Assembly (NCBI RefSeq): GCF_012272815.1
Contig: NZ_JAAWWL010000002.1
Coordinates: 1,208,280 to 1,272,279 of the forward strand
Length of the DNA: 64,000 bases
Direction: 5' to 3'
DNA from: Croceivirga thetidis
GTDB lineage: Bacteria; Bacteroidota; Bacteroidia; Flavobacteriales; Flavobacteriaceae
Below, piece by piece: positions 8,597 through 17,337 of this stretch (position 1 is its first letter; the number at the start of each line of letters is the position of its first letter). Made by a program: the position numbers and the translations under genes. Below the pieces are notes generated by a model. It ran no database searches. It was given only the letters and a program-made list of their open reading frames with translations, and had not been told where the DNA came from.

Positions 8597-10843
8597 ATGG
8601 TTCTTCAAAAGATTTTTAGCATTCTAGTAATTATAGCAAACACTACCTTTAACCTCATGGGGCAAACCGACTATGATAGACAAATTGAGGAATTAATAAA
8701 CCAAATGACCTTACAGGAAAAAATTGGTCAAATGAACCTCTATTCTGGTTTTTACGATGTCACGGGTCCTGTGCCGCAACAGGGCTCTGCGGCTGAAAAA
8801 TACGAGCACTTAAGAAATGGGTGGGTAGGCGCCATGCTTAATGTTAGAGGTGCAGTTGAAACCCGTAAGCTACAACAGATTGCTGTTGAAGAAACACGAT
8901 TAGGTATCCCTTTACTTTTTGGTCTTGATGTCATTCATGGTCAAAAGACACTTGCCCCAATACCTCTTGCCGAGGCGGCTAGTTGGGATCTAAAAGCCAT
9001 CGAAAATTCCGCACGAATAGCAGCAATTGAGGCTTCTGCCGAAGGTATACATTGGACATTTGCTCCAATGGTTGATATATCGCGTGATGCCAGATGGGGC
9101 AGGGTTATGGAAGGAGCTGGTGAAGATTCCTTTTTAGGTGCTAAAATCGCAGAGGCTAGGGTTAATGGTTTTCAAGGAGAAGATCTTTCCGCTACTAACA
9201 CTATTGCGGCATGCGCCAAACACTTCGCCGCCTATGGGTTTGCAGAATCCGGTCGGGATTATAACACGGTAGACATTGGTTTGTATTCATTATATAATAC
9301 GGTCTTACCACCTTTTAAGGCGACTGTTGATTCAGGGGTAAAAACTTTTATGAATGCCTTTAATACGCTTAATGGAGTACCTGCCACGGGAGATGCAAAC
9401 CTTCAACGAAAAATTTTAAAAATGAAGTGGGGTTTTGATGGTTTTGTAGTTTCTGATTGGGGTTCCGTTGCTGAAATGCAGGCCCATGGATTTGCAAAAG
9501 ACTCAACACAAGCCGCAAAATTGGCTGCAAATGCCGGTTCCGATATGGATATGGCTTCTGGTGTTTACCTGAAGAACCTTGCTCAATTGGTACAAGATGG
9601 TAAGGTCGATGAAGAAAAAATTGATGATGCAGTTCGCCGAATTCTACAGGTAAAATTTGAACTAGGACTTTTTGACGACCCATTTAAGTATTCTGACGAA
9701 AGACGGGAAATGGAAACCATATATCATCCTAACCATCAAGCTGCAGCATTGGAAATGGCCAAAAAGAGTATTGTTCTCTTAAAAAATGATGGTAAGCTAT
9801 TGCCATTGAACAAAAATCAAAACAAAGTGTTGATTGTTGGGGACTTGGCCGATGATAAGAACAGTCCATTGGGAAGCTGGCGGTTAGCCTCTGAGGATGG
9901 TACAGCTGTATCTGTTATCGAAGGAATAAAAAATTACACTTCGAAATTTCAATATGTAAAAGGTCCAACAGCTTTTAATAGCGGTAGTTTTTTGAAAAAT
10001 GTTGAAATAAATAGCACTGATACCACAGGTATAAGCGAAGCTGTAAACGCAGCGAAAAATGCCGAAGTGGTTGTTATGGTATTAGGCGAACATGGTTTTA
10101 TGAGTGGTGAAGGAAGAAGTCGTACAAATTTGGAAATTCCTGGTATACAGCGAGAATTGTTAAAAGCGGTTCATAAGGTCAACCCTAATATTGTTCTGGT
10201 ATTAATGAACGGGCGTCCGTTAACCTTGTCTTGGGAAGATGAACATATTCCCGCCATCTTAGAGACTTGGCATTTGGGTAGTCAATCAGGTAACGCCATA
10301 GCCCAAGTATTGTTTGGTGATTATAATCCTAGTGGCAAATTACCCATGACTTTTCCTAGAAACATAGGACAAGTGCCTATTTATTATAATCACTTTAGTA
10401 CAGGTAGACCTGATAATAAAGAAGGGAATGTATTTTGGTCACACTACACAGATGAGCAGAATAGTCCATTGTACCCTTTTGGATATGGATTAAGCTATAC
10501 AACTTTCGAATACAAGGATTTAACAATTGATACTACTGACCAAAAAACCATTAAAGTCTCTGTAATTGTCAGTAATGTTGGCACTATAGCTGGTGAAGAA
10601 GTTGTTCAATTATACCTACAAGACCCTTATGCCAGTCTTGTTCGCCCGGTTAGAGAACTCAAAGGCTTTGAAAAAATACAACTTCAGGCAGGGGAGTCAA
10701 AAACGGTTCATTTTGAGCTTACCGAAAAAGAACTGGGATTTTATAACCTTGATTATGAATGGATCGTAGAACCTGGAGATTTTAAGGTCATGGTCGGTCG
10801 TAACTCTAGAGATGTGCTTTCAAACAATTTCATTCTTGAGTAA
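8597..10843 (+). CDS. bglX: Periplasmic beta-glucosidase, GH3 family (BglX-like)
   Basis: Exported glycoside hydrolase of 748 residues with an N-terminal signal peptide ending near LMGQ. The (beta/alpha)8 domain carries CAKHFAAYG and the nucleophile Asp287 in GFVVSDWGS; the alpha/beta sandwich domain follows (VGDLADD, GEHGFMSGEGRSR), then a fibronectin-III-like C-terminal domain with LYPFGYGLSYTTF and RPVRELKGF. Order and length match BglX-type beta-glucosidases that release terminal glucose or xylose from beta-oligosaccharides in the periplasm. It is monocistronic; no SusC/SusD or regulator accompanies it. Exact substrate preference is not visible. Confidence 0.93.
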   Translation: MVLQKIFSILVIIANTTFNLMGQTDYDRQIEELINQMTLQEKIGQMNLYSGFYDVTGPVPQQGSAAEKYEHLRNGWVGAMLNVRGAVETRKLQQIAVEETRLGIPLLFGLDVIHGQKTLAPIPLAEAASWDLKAIENSARIAAIEASAEGIHWTFAPMVDISRDARWGRVMEGAGEDSFLGAKIAEARVNGFQGEDLSATNTIAACAKHFAAYGFAESGRDYNTVDIGLYSLYNTVLPPFKATVDSGVKTFMNAFNTLNGVPATGDANLQRKILKMKWGFDGFVVSDWGSVAEMQAHGFAKDSTQAAKLAANAGSDMDMASGVYLKNLAQLVQDGKVDEEKIDDAVRRILQVKFELGLFDDPFKYSDERREMETIYHPNHQAAALEMAKKSIVLLKNDGKLLPLNKNQNKVLIVGDLADDKNSPLGSWRLASEDGTAVSVIEGIKNYTSKFQYVKGPTAFNSGSFLKNVEINSTDTTGISEAVNAAKNAEVVVMVLGEHGFMSGEGRSRTNLEIPGIQRELLKAVHKVNPNIVLVLMNGRPLTLSWEDEHIPAILETWHLGSQSGNAIAQVLFGDYNPSGKLPMTFPRNIGQVPIYYNHFSTGRPDNKEGNVFWSHYTDEQNSPLYPFGYGLSYTTFEYKDLTIDTTDQKTIKVSVIVSNVGTIAGEEVVQLYLQDPYASLVRPVRELKGFEKIQLQAGESKTVHFELTEKELGFYNLDYEWIVEPGDFKVMVGRNSRDVLSNNFILE

Positions 10844-10998
10844 AAGTACTTTGAAACAGTTTTTCTTGCGGTTTAGATTTGAACCAAATTGAAAAACAGC
10901 GGAGAAATCCACAAAATGTTCAACTGCGCCTTTAAGAATCGAAAAATCCTCTTTTAAAATTTTAATGTGACTTCTAGTTATTTAGGGTGTCAAAATTC

Positions 10999-11037
10999 TA
11001 TAGTTGTTGTTTTTCAATTGAAAATCAGTCAACTATA
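10999..11037. promoter_or_regulatory. Nested inverted repeat upstream of aqpZ
   Basis: An 8-bp inverted repeat, TATAGTTG (10999-11006) and CAACTATA (11030-11037), encloses a nearly concentric 14-bp perfect palindrome TTTTCAATTGAAAA (11011-11024). It lies about 75 bp before the aqpZ start, where an operator would be expected. A DNA-binding dimer site is an inference; no regulator gene is adjacent. Confidence 0.45.
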
Positions 11038-11110
11038 TTAATTTTTATGATTTCTAACCAAGACCTGGTTTCATAAGACTAGGTCGATTAATAACTAAAA
11101 ACTATCTATT

Positions 11111-11797
11111 ATGAAAAAACTCGTTGCAGAATTTATCGGGACTTTATGGTTGGTTTTGGGTGGCTGCGGTAGTGCAGTTTTAGCCGCTGCTTTCCCAGAA
11201 CTCGGTATTGGTTTCGCCGGTGTTGCCCTTGCATTTGGACTCACTGTGGTAACTATGGCTTATGCCATTGGTCATATTTCCGGTTGCCATTTGAATCCTG
11301 CTGTGTCCGTAGGACTTTGGATTGGAGGTCGTTTCGACCAAAAAGACTTATTACCTTATATTATAGCGCAGGTACTTGGTGCAATTGCTGGTGCCGGAAT
11401 CCTTTACTTAATAGTTAGCGGAAAATCAGGATTTGAAATTGGTGGGTTCGCTGCTAACGGTTATGGTGAGCATTCGCCAGGAGGTTATAATATGCTTTCT
11501 GCCCTTATAACTGAAGTGGTGATGACATTCATGTTCTTAATTATTATTCTTGGTGCAACACACCCTAAAGCCCCTAAGGGGTTTGCTGGTTTGGCCATTG
11601 GTCTGGGATTGGTTCTTATTCATTTGATAAGTATTCCAGTAACGAATACATCGGTAAATCCTGCCAGAAGTACAAGCCAGGCCCTGTTTGTTGGTGATTG
11701 GGCCATAAGTCAGCTATGGTTGTTCTGGTTGGCCCCGTTGGTTGGTGCCGCATTAGCAGGTTTGGTTTATAAATTTTTATCCCCAAATGATGCCTAA
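11111..11797 (+). CDS. aqpZ: Aquaporin Z, water channel
   Basis: MIP-family channel of 228 residues with six membrane helices and two pore-lining NPA half-helices, at HLNPAVS (Asn62) and VNPARS (Asn183). Arg186 after the second NPA is the selectivity-filter arginine. The opening [22 protein letters not shown] is nearly diagnostic for AqpZ as opposed to glycerol facilitators. It would allow fast osmotic water movement across the inner membrane. The gene is monocistronic, has a 267-bp upstream region containing a nested dyad, and is closed by a strong terminator. Confidence 0.96.
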   Translation: MKKLVAEFIGTLWLVLGGCGSAVLAAAFPELGIGFAGVALAFGLTVVTMAYAIGHISGCHLNPAVSVGLWIGGRFDQKDLLPYIIAQVLGAIAGAGILYLIVSGKSGFEIGGFAANGYGEHSPGGYNMLSALITEVVMTFMFLIIILGATHPKAPKGFAGLAIGLGLVLIHLISIPVTNTSVNPARSTSQALFVGDWAISQLWLFWLAPLVGAALAGLVYKFLSPNDA

Positions 11798-11821
11798 TAG
11801 ACATAAATTGTCTTAATGCGT

Positions 11822-11852
11822 AAAAGGTCTTTTTTTATAAAAGACCTTTTTT
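11822..11852 (+). terminator. Rho-independent terminator of aqpZ
   Basis: An AT-rich 11-bp stem (AAAGGTCTTTT / AAAAGACCTTT) with a short loop runs into a T tract, 25 nt after the aqpZ stop. Confidence 0.85.
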
Positions 11853-11938
11853 CTTTCTAAAACAGTACTTAGAAGCTTTTTATAAAGTCATTATTGTATC
11901 GGTTTCAAAATTGTATTTTTAGTTAAATTATTAATGCA

Positions 11939-12814
11939 ATGAAATATCCCATATACCTTTTGACATTATTGCTATGTGTAAATATTTTTGCCCAAGAAAT
12001 TGTTGAATTACCTGAAGAACATACCGGTGAAATTTTTTGGCCCAATTCCGAAAAGGAATATTTCTCGAAAATTTGGCAAACGGAGGTAGTTACCAATGTT
12101 TCTAAGCCTACAATGGAGGTTTTTAGACCTACCCCTGATAATAATAATGGTACCTCGGTAATTATCGCCCCCGGGGGCGGACTTTATGCGCTCAGCATAG
12201 AAAGTGAGGGCAATATGGTTGCCAAGTGGCTTAACGAGAAAGGAATTACTGCGTTTGTACTTAAATACCACCTAGTTCCAACTGGCGATGACGGTGTTGC
12301 TGATATATCAAAATTGGCTATGGAAAATCCTGAGGAAATTCGTGAGAAAGTGACGATGGTCATGCCCTACTCCATCCAAGACGGTTTAAATGCAATAAAG
12401 CATGTACGTAAAAACGCCAATGAATATGGTGTTAATCCAAATAGAATCGGATTTATGGGATTTTCTGCCGGCGGAGCTGTAACCATGGGTATTGGATATA
12501 ATTATACCGAATCAACCAGACCAGATTTTTTGGTACCTGTGTATTTTTGGACAGATGCAATGCCAGTACAACCTCCAAAGCCTGATATGCCCCCAATGGT
12601 CATAATTTGTGCAACCGACGACCCACTCGGGTTAGCAAAAGGTTCTATAGACCTTTATACCTCGATGTTGGAAGCAAAAAAACCAGTGGCCCTTCATATG
12701 TATGCCAAAGGCGGTCACGGTTTTGGCATGCGACCACAAGGTCTGCCTTCCGACACTTGGATTGAGCGTTTTTATGAATGGAGTGTTTCACAAGGTTTAG
12801 TTCAAAACAATTGA
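11939..12814 (+). CDS. Secreted alpha/beta-hydrolase, acetyl-xylan-esterase-like
   Basis: Protein of 291 residues with a signal peptide cut near NIFAQE. It has an oxyanion-hole region IIAPGGGLYALS, the nucleophile Ser176 in GFSAGGA and a probable catalytic His in AKGGHGFGM. This arrangement is that of the BD-FAE/acetyl esterase-type hydrolases encoded beside many flavobacterial glycan genes, which remove acetyl groups from polysaccharides. It opens a run of four same-strand genes (this gene, DUF1643, SGNH, GH20) with overlaps or gaps of only a few bases, so the four probably form one operon. Substrate is inferred from context only. Confidence 0.82.
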   Translation: MKYPIYLLTLLLCVNIFAQEIVELPEEHTGEIFWPNSEKEYFSKIWQTEVVTNVSKPTMEVFRPTPDNNNGTSVIIAPGGGLYALSIESEGNMVAKWLNEKGITAFVLKYHLVPTGDDGVADISKLAMENPEEIREKVTMVMPYSIQDGLNAIKHVRKNANEYGVNPNRIGFMGFSAGGAVTMGIGYNYTESTRPDFLVPVYFWTDAMPVQPPKPDMPPMVIICATDDPLGLAKGSIDLYTSMLEAKKPVALHMYAKGGHGFGMRPQGLPSDTWIERFYEWSVSQGLVQNN

Positions 12815-13326
12815 TAGACTTAAACTTAGAAAAAGGTGCGGTTTTCAGTAATTGCCTTAATTATAGGTTCTTACTTTGGCGATGTTGGGACAAGAAACTT
12901 CCAAAGGTTCTTTTTATTGGGTTGAATCCTTCTGTCGCAGATGATGTTAAGGATGATGCTACCACGAAAAAGCTCATTTCATTTGCGAAATTGAATGGAT
13001 ATGGCGGGCTGGTTTTAGGAAATTGTTTTCCATTTATCGCTACAAATCCAAAAAATCTAAATGATTATTCCTTTTTAAGGCAAAATGACAATTGGCTCAA
13101 ATCAATTCGACCAAATCTTTCTGAAGTGGTCTTTGCTTGGGGAAACTTTAGCACGGTATACGAAAATAAGAGGGATGTTGATATGCAAAAACTCTTCCCC
13201 AGCGCAAGGATAATTTCCAAAAACAAAAATGGTTCTCCAAAACATCCACTTTATGCTAAATTTGGTACTATTACCGAGAACTATAGTTCAATCCGTAAAA
13301 AAGAATTTGCTAAGACCTATGTATAA
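12811..13326 (+). CDS. DUF1643-family protein
   Basis: Protein of 171 residues with the DUF1643 pattern: an opening like FSNCLNYRFLLWR, then VLFIGLNPSVADD, GGLVLGNCFPF and VVFAWGNF. No biochemical role is established for the family; the fold resembles that of uracil-DNA glycosylases in some predictions, which I cannot test here. The TTG at 12811 overlaps the TGA of the esterase gene as TTGA and gives the usual family N-terminus; a longer ATG frame inside the esterase gene is less likely. It ends 8 bp inside the SGNH gene. Its presence inside a carbohydrate operon is odd. Confidence 0.78.
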   Translation: MIDLNLEKGAVFSNCLNYRFLLWRCWDKKLPKVLFIGLNPSVADDVKDDATTKKLISFAKLNGYGGLVLGNCFPFIATNPKNLNDYSFLRQNDNWLKSIRPNLSEVVFAWGNFSTVYENKRDVDMQKLFPSARIISKNKNGSPKHPLYAKFGTITENYSSIRKKEFAKTYV

Positions 13327-13969
13327 AACCATCCTATTATCACTTTTTTTGCTCTTGAGCGGTCTTGTTTTTGGCCAGAAAAACGTTGGTTACTCGCAAG
13401 AAGTAAACAATATTCAAGAGCGAATTAAAAAAACCTGGAATCATAAAGAAAGTGCCATTGTATTTACAGGGAGTTCCAGTATTCGCTTATGGAAAGATTT
13501 ACAAGAAAGGTTTCCGCAAACCCAAATATTGAATACAGGTTTTGGTGGCTCTGAATCGTATGACCTACTCGGGTATATCGATGAACTTGTCATCAACTAT
13601 AACCCAAAAAAAGTATTTGTTTATGAAGGGGATAATGACATTGCCAACGGAAAAAAATGGAGGGAAATTCTAAATAATTTAGAAAGAATTACAGACAAAA
13701 TACACAAAAAATTACCCAACACCGAAGTATATCTAATTTCAGCGAAACCAAGTATAGATAGATGGAAGCTTCGCAGAAAATACCGTCGTTTAAACAAAGA
13801 GATAAAGAACTATGCCCAAAGAGTGGCGCATGTAACCTTTGTCGATGTTTGGCAGGTTATGCTAAATGGCCGTAAACTAAATAAATCCTTATTTATTGAA
13901 GACGGACTTCACATGACCAAAGATGGCTATGACATTTGGGAAAAAGAACTCAAACCTCACGTTAACTAG
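13319..13969 (+). CDS. Exported SGNH/GDSL-type hydrolase
   Basis: Protein of 216 residues with a signal peptide (LLSLFLLLSGLVFGQ). All four SGNH blocks are visible: FTGSSSIRLW (nucleophile Ser block), NTGFGGSE (Gly block), EGDNDIA (Asn block) and DGLHMTKDGY (Asp-His pair). Members of this branch are lipases, acyl esterases or platelet-activating-factor acetylhydrolase-like enzymes, and in glycan loci they often act as carbohydrate esterases. The ATG at 13319 is chosen because it starts the signal peptide; a longer frame at 13229 only shadows the DUF1643 gene. It is followed 5 bp later by the GH20 gene. Confidence 0.85.
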   Translation: MYKTILLSLFLLLSGLVFGQKNVGYSQEVNNIQERIKKTWNHKESAIVFTGSSSIRLWKDLQERFPQTQILNTGFGGSESYDLLGYIDELVINYNPKKVFVYEGDNDIANGKKWREILNNLERITDKIHKKLPNTEVYLISAKPSIDRWKLRRKYRRLNKEIKNYAQRVAHVTFVDVWQVMLNGRKLNKSLFIEDGLHMTKDGYDIWEKELKPHVN

Positions 13970-13974
13970 AAAAA

Positions 13975-15594
13975 ATGAAAAATCAACTAAGACTTGGTAT
14001 AACCCTTTTGGTTACACTTTTGATAGTGGTATGTTGCGAACCGCCGAAGAAAAAAATTGAATATCCCAAGACCGATTTGTCACAAAACAGCCTTATACCC
14101 AAACCCCTTAAGGTAATACCCACAAATTCTGCTTTTGGACTTGATTCTAAGACAGCAATTTACACCAATCAAGTATTCGATGGATTCGAAGAAGTTGGTA
14201 ATTACTTGGCAGAAAAATTAAAATCAAGACTAAACCTTGACATACCAGTGAATGAATTGGACGGCGAATCAATTGAAAGACTAATATTCATCAATCAATC
14301 AGATTCCCTAGAGATGACATCAGACGAGGCCTATGAACTTTATATCAAAAACGATTCTGTTTTGTTAAATGCGAAAACGGCAGCTGGTGCCTTTCGCGGC
14401 ATTCAAACTTTAAGACAATTAATTCCGGAACAAAGTAATGATACCCTTGCTGAGCAACCAATGTGGCTCATTCCTTCAGGAAAAATTATTGATGAACCAA
14501 ATTTTGAATATCGCGGTGCTATGCTAGATGTAGCACGTCATTTTTTCACAGTTGAAGAGGTAAAGCGATTTATCGATTTATTGGCATACTACAAATACAA
14601 TAAGTTCCATATGCACCTGACAGACGACCAAGGGTGGCGTATTGAAATTATGTCGTGGCCAAAACTAACTGAAATCGGAGGTCAAAGCGAAGTAGGTGGT
14701 GGTGAAGGAGGGTTCTATACCCAGGAAGAATTTAAGGATTTGGTAGCATACGCAGCTGAACGCCATATAGAAATAATACCAGAAGTCGATATGCCAGGGC
14801 ACACCAACGCAGCCAACCTAAGTTATCCAATATTTCATGCCGGAGGAAAAGCCGATAAACCCAGAGTTCGAACCGATATGCTGGTTGGTTACAGTTCATT
14901 TGCTGCTAGAAAGGATACCGTTTATGCCTTTTTGGACGATGTTGTTCGCGAAATTTCAGCAATTTCTCCGAGCCAATATTTTCATATTGGTGGTGACGAA
15001 AGTCATGTGACATCAAAGGCCGATTATATACATTTCGTTGAAAAAGTTGAAAAAATAGTACGTAAACATGGTAAACGTGCGGTGGGATGGAACGAAATAG
15101 CGCAAGCCAACCTAGATTCTTCGACGGTCGGACAATTCTGGAATGAACCAGAAAGTGCCTTGGAAACCGTAAAAAAGGGAGGGCAAATTATAATGTCACC
15201 AGCGACCAAGGCCTATTTAGATATGCAGTATGATTCACTATCGGAACATGGATTGCATTGGGCAGCCTATATTGAGGTAGATGAGGGATACAACTGGGAC
15301 CCCGAAACCTTTGTTGAAGGTTTACCAAAAGAAAATATTTTAGGAATTGAAGCTCCTTTATGGTCTGAAACCATAAGTAATAGTACCGAGATGGATTATT
15401 TAGCTTTTCCTAGAGCCATTGGTTATGCTGAGTTGGGATGGACAAATTCCGAGGACAGGGACTGGGAGGAGTACAAAGAACGATTGGCTGACCAACAACC
15501 ATTTTTAGATAGAAATGATGTAAATTATTATCCATCACAAAAGGTACCATGGAAAAAGAAAAAAGAAATCTACAAGAAAATTAGTAAAGATTAA
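13975..15594 (+). CDS. Beta-N-acetylhexosaminidase lipoprotein, GH20 family
   Basis: Lipoprotein of 539 residues: the signal peptide ends in IVVC with Cys20 as the likely lipidated residue. An N-terminal GH20b domain (PKP start, NAKTAAGAFRGIQTLRQL) precedes the catalytic barrel with RGAMLDVARHF, HMHLTDDQGWRIEI, PEVDMPGH and the catalytic pair Asp341-Glu342 in HIGGDES; ALWSETI and GYAELGWT close the active site. It would remove terminal GlcNAc or GalNAc from chitin-, peptidoglycan- or glycoprotein-derived chains by substrate-assisted catalysis. It is last in the esterase-SGNH operon. The stop codon overlaps the hairpin shared with icd. Confidence 0.93.
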   Translation: MKNQLRLGITLLVTLLIVVCCEPPKKKIEYPKTDLSQNSLIPKPLKVIPTNSAFGLDSKTAIYTNQVFDGFEEVGNYLAEKLKSRLNLDIPVNELDGESIERLIFINQSDSLEMTSDEAYELYIKNDSVLLNAKTAAGAFRGIQTLRQLIPEQSNDTLAEQPMWLIPSGKIIDEPNFEYRGAMLDVARHFFTVEEVKRFIDLLAYYKYNKFHMHLTDDQGWRIEIMSWPKLTEIGGQSEVGGGEGGFYTQEEFKDLVAYAAERHIEIIPEVDMPGHTNAANLSYPIFHAGGKADKPRVRTDMLVGYSSFAARKDTVYAFLDDVVREISAISPSQYFHIGGDESHVTSKADYIHFVEKVEKIVRKHGKRAVGWNEIAQANLDSSTVGQFWNEPESALETVKKGGQIIMSPATKAYLDMQYDSLSEHGLHWAAYIEVDEGYNWDPETFVEGLPKENILGIEAPLWSETISNSTEMDYLAFPRAIGYAELGWTNSEDRDWEEYKERLADQQPFLDRNDVNYYPSQKVPWKKKKEIYKKISKD

Positions 15595-15627
15595 AGCCGC
15601 CCTAAACACTAAATTCTGGACGGCTTT
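15593..15627. terminator. Hairpin between the GH20 and icd genes (bidirectional terminator candidate)
   Basis: AAAGCCG and CGGCTTT form a 7-bp stem, extended by two pairs after one mismatch. It lies between convergent genes. The flanking T tracts are weak on both strands (TAATCTTT on the minus strand). On the plus strand it is followed by CCTAACTAAC, a sequence also found beside the hsp20 terminator. Confidence 0.6.
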
Positions 15628-15657
15628 GCCTAACTAACACAAACTTTTTTCTAGCAA

Positions 15658-17172
15658 TTATTCTCCCTGACCAAGTGAGAAACCACGCTGGCCGTCAAAT
15701 TCGTAAAGGTTTTCTGTTTTAATTACATCGAAACCTTGATTGTTTAATTTTGATAAAAGGGCGACCACTTGTTCAAACTCGATTTCGGCATATTTAGGTT
15801 GGGCGCCATTTATTTTTGAATCGACACCTACAAACCTACAACGCCAATGGTCTGTGCAATAAGTCTCTTTTAAACCTTTAGGATATACCTTAACACCCCT
15901 ATTTGTAATCATTTTTAATTTTAGACGATAGCTGCCCAATTCAGTTAAAAGGTCTCCTAATTCATTTGGATTTTCACCCTGCCAATCTATAAAGACATCC
16001 ACACCAACTAAGTCTTTTTTCTGTTCTTTACGATTATAATCAGGTATCTGAATTGTACCTTTGCCCTTACTTAGTGAACTGATTGTCAAGTTATCGGGGT
16101 TTTTGCCTAAGTTTTCAATAACCTTTTCAGCAAATTCTTGGGTATTCGTCTTTTTCAAACTCACCCCCTCTTTATATATATCGGCAGTATGGTAACCCTG
16201 TTCCAAAGTCACTAACCATGCGTTTTTTACTTTATCCGCTATTTCTGGTTGACCAATGTGGGCCAACATTGCTACGGCAGCGTTCATAAGACCTGATGGA
16301 TTTGCAATGCCCTGTCCTGAAATATCAGGAGCAGATCCATGTATCGCCTCAAACATGGCTACATTTTTACCAATATTGGCTGAGCCACACATTCCTACGG
16401 ATCCACCAATTTCAGCAGCAATATCAGAAATAATATCTCCGTAAAGATTTGCAGTAACAATAACATCATAGTTCTCGGGTTTCGCGGCCAAACGTGCAGA
16501 CCCGATATCAATAATCTGTGTTTTACTTTTTATTTCAGGATACTCCAATGCGATTTCATCGAATACTTTGTGAAATAGACCATCGGTAATTTTCATAATG
16601 TTATCCTTTACCATACAGGTTACTTTCTTGCGGCCATATACTTTCGCGTATTCAAATGCATAACGTACTATACGCTCACAACCTGGTCGGGTAATCAATT
16701 TCAAACATTGATACACATCTTGGGTCTGACGGTGCTCAATTCCTGCATAGAGGTCCTCCTCATTTTCCCTAATAATGACAACATCCATATTTGGAAAGTT
16801 GGTAGGAACATAAGGATGGAGCGCATTAACTGGGCGCACATTTGCAAAAAGACCCAACGATTTACGTAACGTTACATTTAAACTTTTGTAGCCTTTTCCT
16901 TGTGGTGTTGTTATTGGAGCTTTAAAAATTATTTTATTTGAATTAATCGCGTTCCAAGCGTGTTCACTTATACCAGAAGTGTTTCCTGACAAATAAACCT
17001 TTTCACCCAATTCTATAAATTCAGGTTCGATATTCGCTCCAGCCGCAGTTAAGACCTTAAGCGTCGCCTTCATAATTTCAGGCCCTATTCCGTCACCCAT
17101 GGCAACTGCGATTTTAACTGGTGTATTTGTTGCTAGGTTTCTTTTTGTTACCGGAAAGACTTTTGTATTCAT
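15658..17172 (-). CDS. icd: Isocitrate dehydrogenase (NADP+), Thermus-like long form
   Basis: TCA-cycle enzyme of 504 residues converting isocitrate to 2-oxoglutarate and CO2. It has GDGIGPEI at the N-terminus, the substrate-binding arginine segment NVTLRKSLGLFANVRP, DNIMKITDGLF, the metal-site region NLYGDIISDIAAEIGG and the cofactor region EAIHGSAPDISG. It is longer than E. coli Icd because of a C-terminal domain of about 150 residues (from roughly residue 355), as in the Thermus enzyme and many Bacteroidota. NADP+ specificity is assumed from that group. It stands alone and converges on the GH20 gene. Confidence 0.9.
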   Translation of the reverse strand: MNTKVFPVTKRNLATNTPVKIAVAMGDGIGPEIMKATLKVLTAAGANIEPEFIELGEKVYLSGNTSGISEHAWNAINSNKIIFKAPITTPQGKGYKSLNVTLRKSLGLFANVRPVNALHPYVPTNFPNMDVVIIRENEEDLYAGIEHRQTQDVYQCLKLITRPGCERIVRYAFEYAKVYGRKKVTCMVKDNIMKITDGLFHKVFDEIALEYPEIKSKTQIIDIGSARLAAKPENYDVIVTANLYGDIISDIAAEIGGSVGMCGSANIGKNVAMFEAIHGSAPDISGQGIANPSGLMNAAVAMLAHIGQPEIADKVKNAWLVTLEQGYHTADIYKEGVSLKKTNTQEFAEKVIENLGKNPDNLTISSLSKGKGTIQIPDYNRKEQKKDLVGVDVFIDWQGENPNELGDLLTELGSYRLKLKMITNRGVKVYPKGLKETYCTDHWRCRFVGVDSKINGAQPKYAEIEFEQVVALLSKLNNQGFDVIKTENLYEFDGQRGFSLGQGE

Positions 17173-17337
17173 AGTTCACTCAGATTTGGGACAAATATTG
17201 TTGTTTTAATTCATAAAATATTATTTATTTATTTTAGATATAATATTAATATTTTTTATATATAATTAATTTCTTTAATTCTAAATCCCTGTATCTTAGG
17301 TCAATCACAACCGATTCCAATTAAAAAGATTCAAAAA

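Noticed and set aside
13229-13318. Extended N-terminus of the SGNH hydrolase inside the DUF1643 gene
   Set aside because: The upstream residues overlap another coding frame and would hide a clear signal peptide that begins at 13319.
17173-17337. Promoter boxes in the AT-rich gap between icd and the GH97 gene
   Set aside because: Near matches (TATCTTAG at 17292; AATATTTG for icd) each miss one base and lack a -33 partner; too weak in such AT-rich DNA to list.
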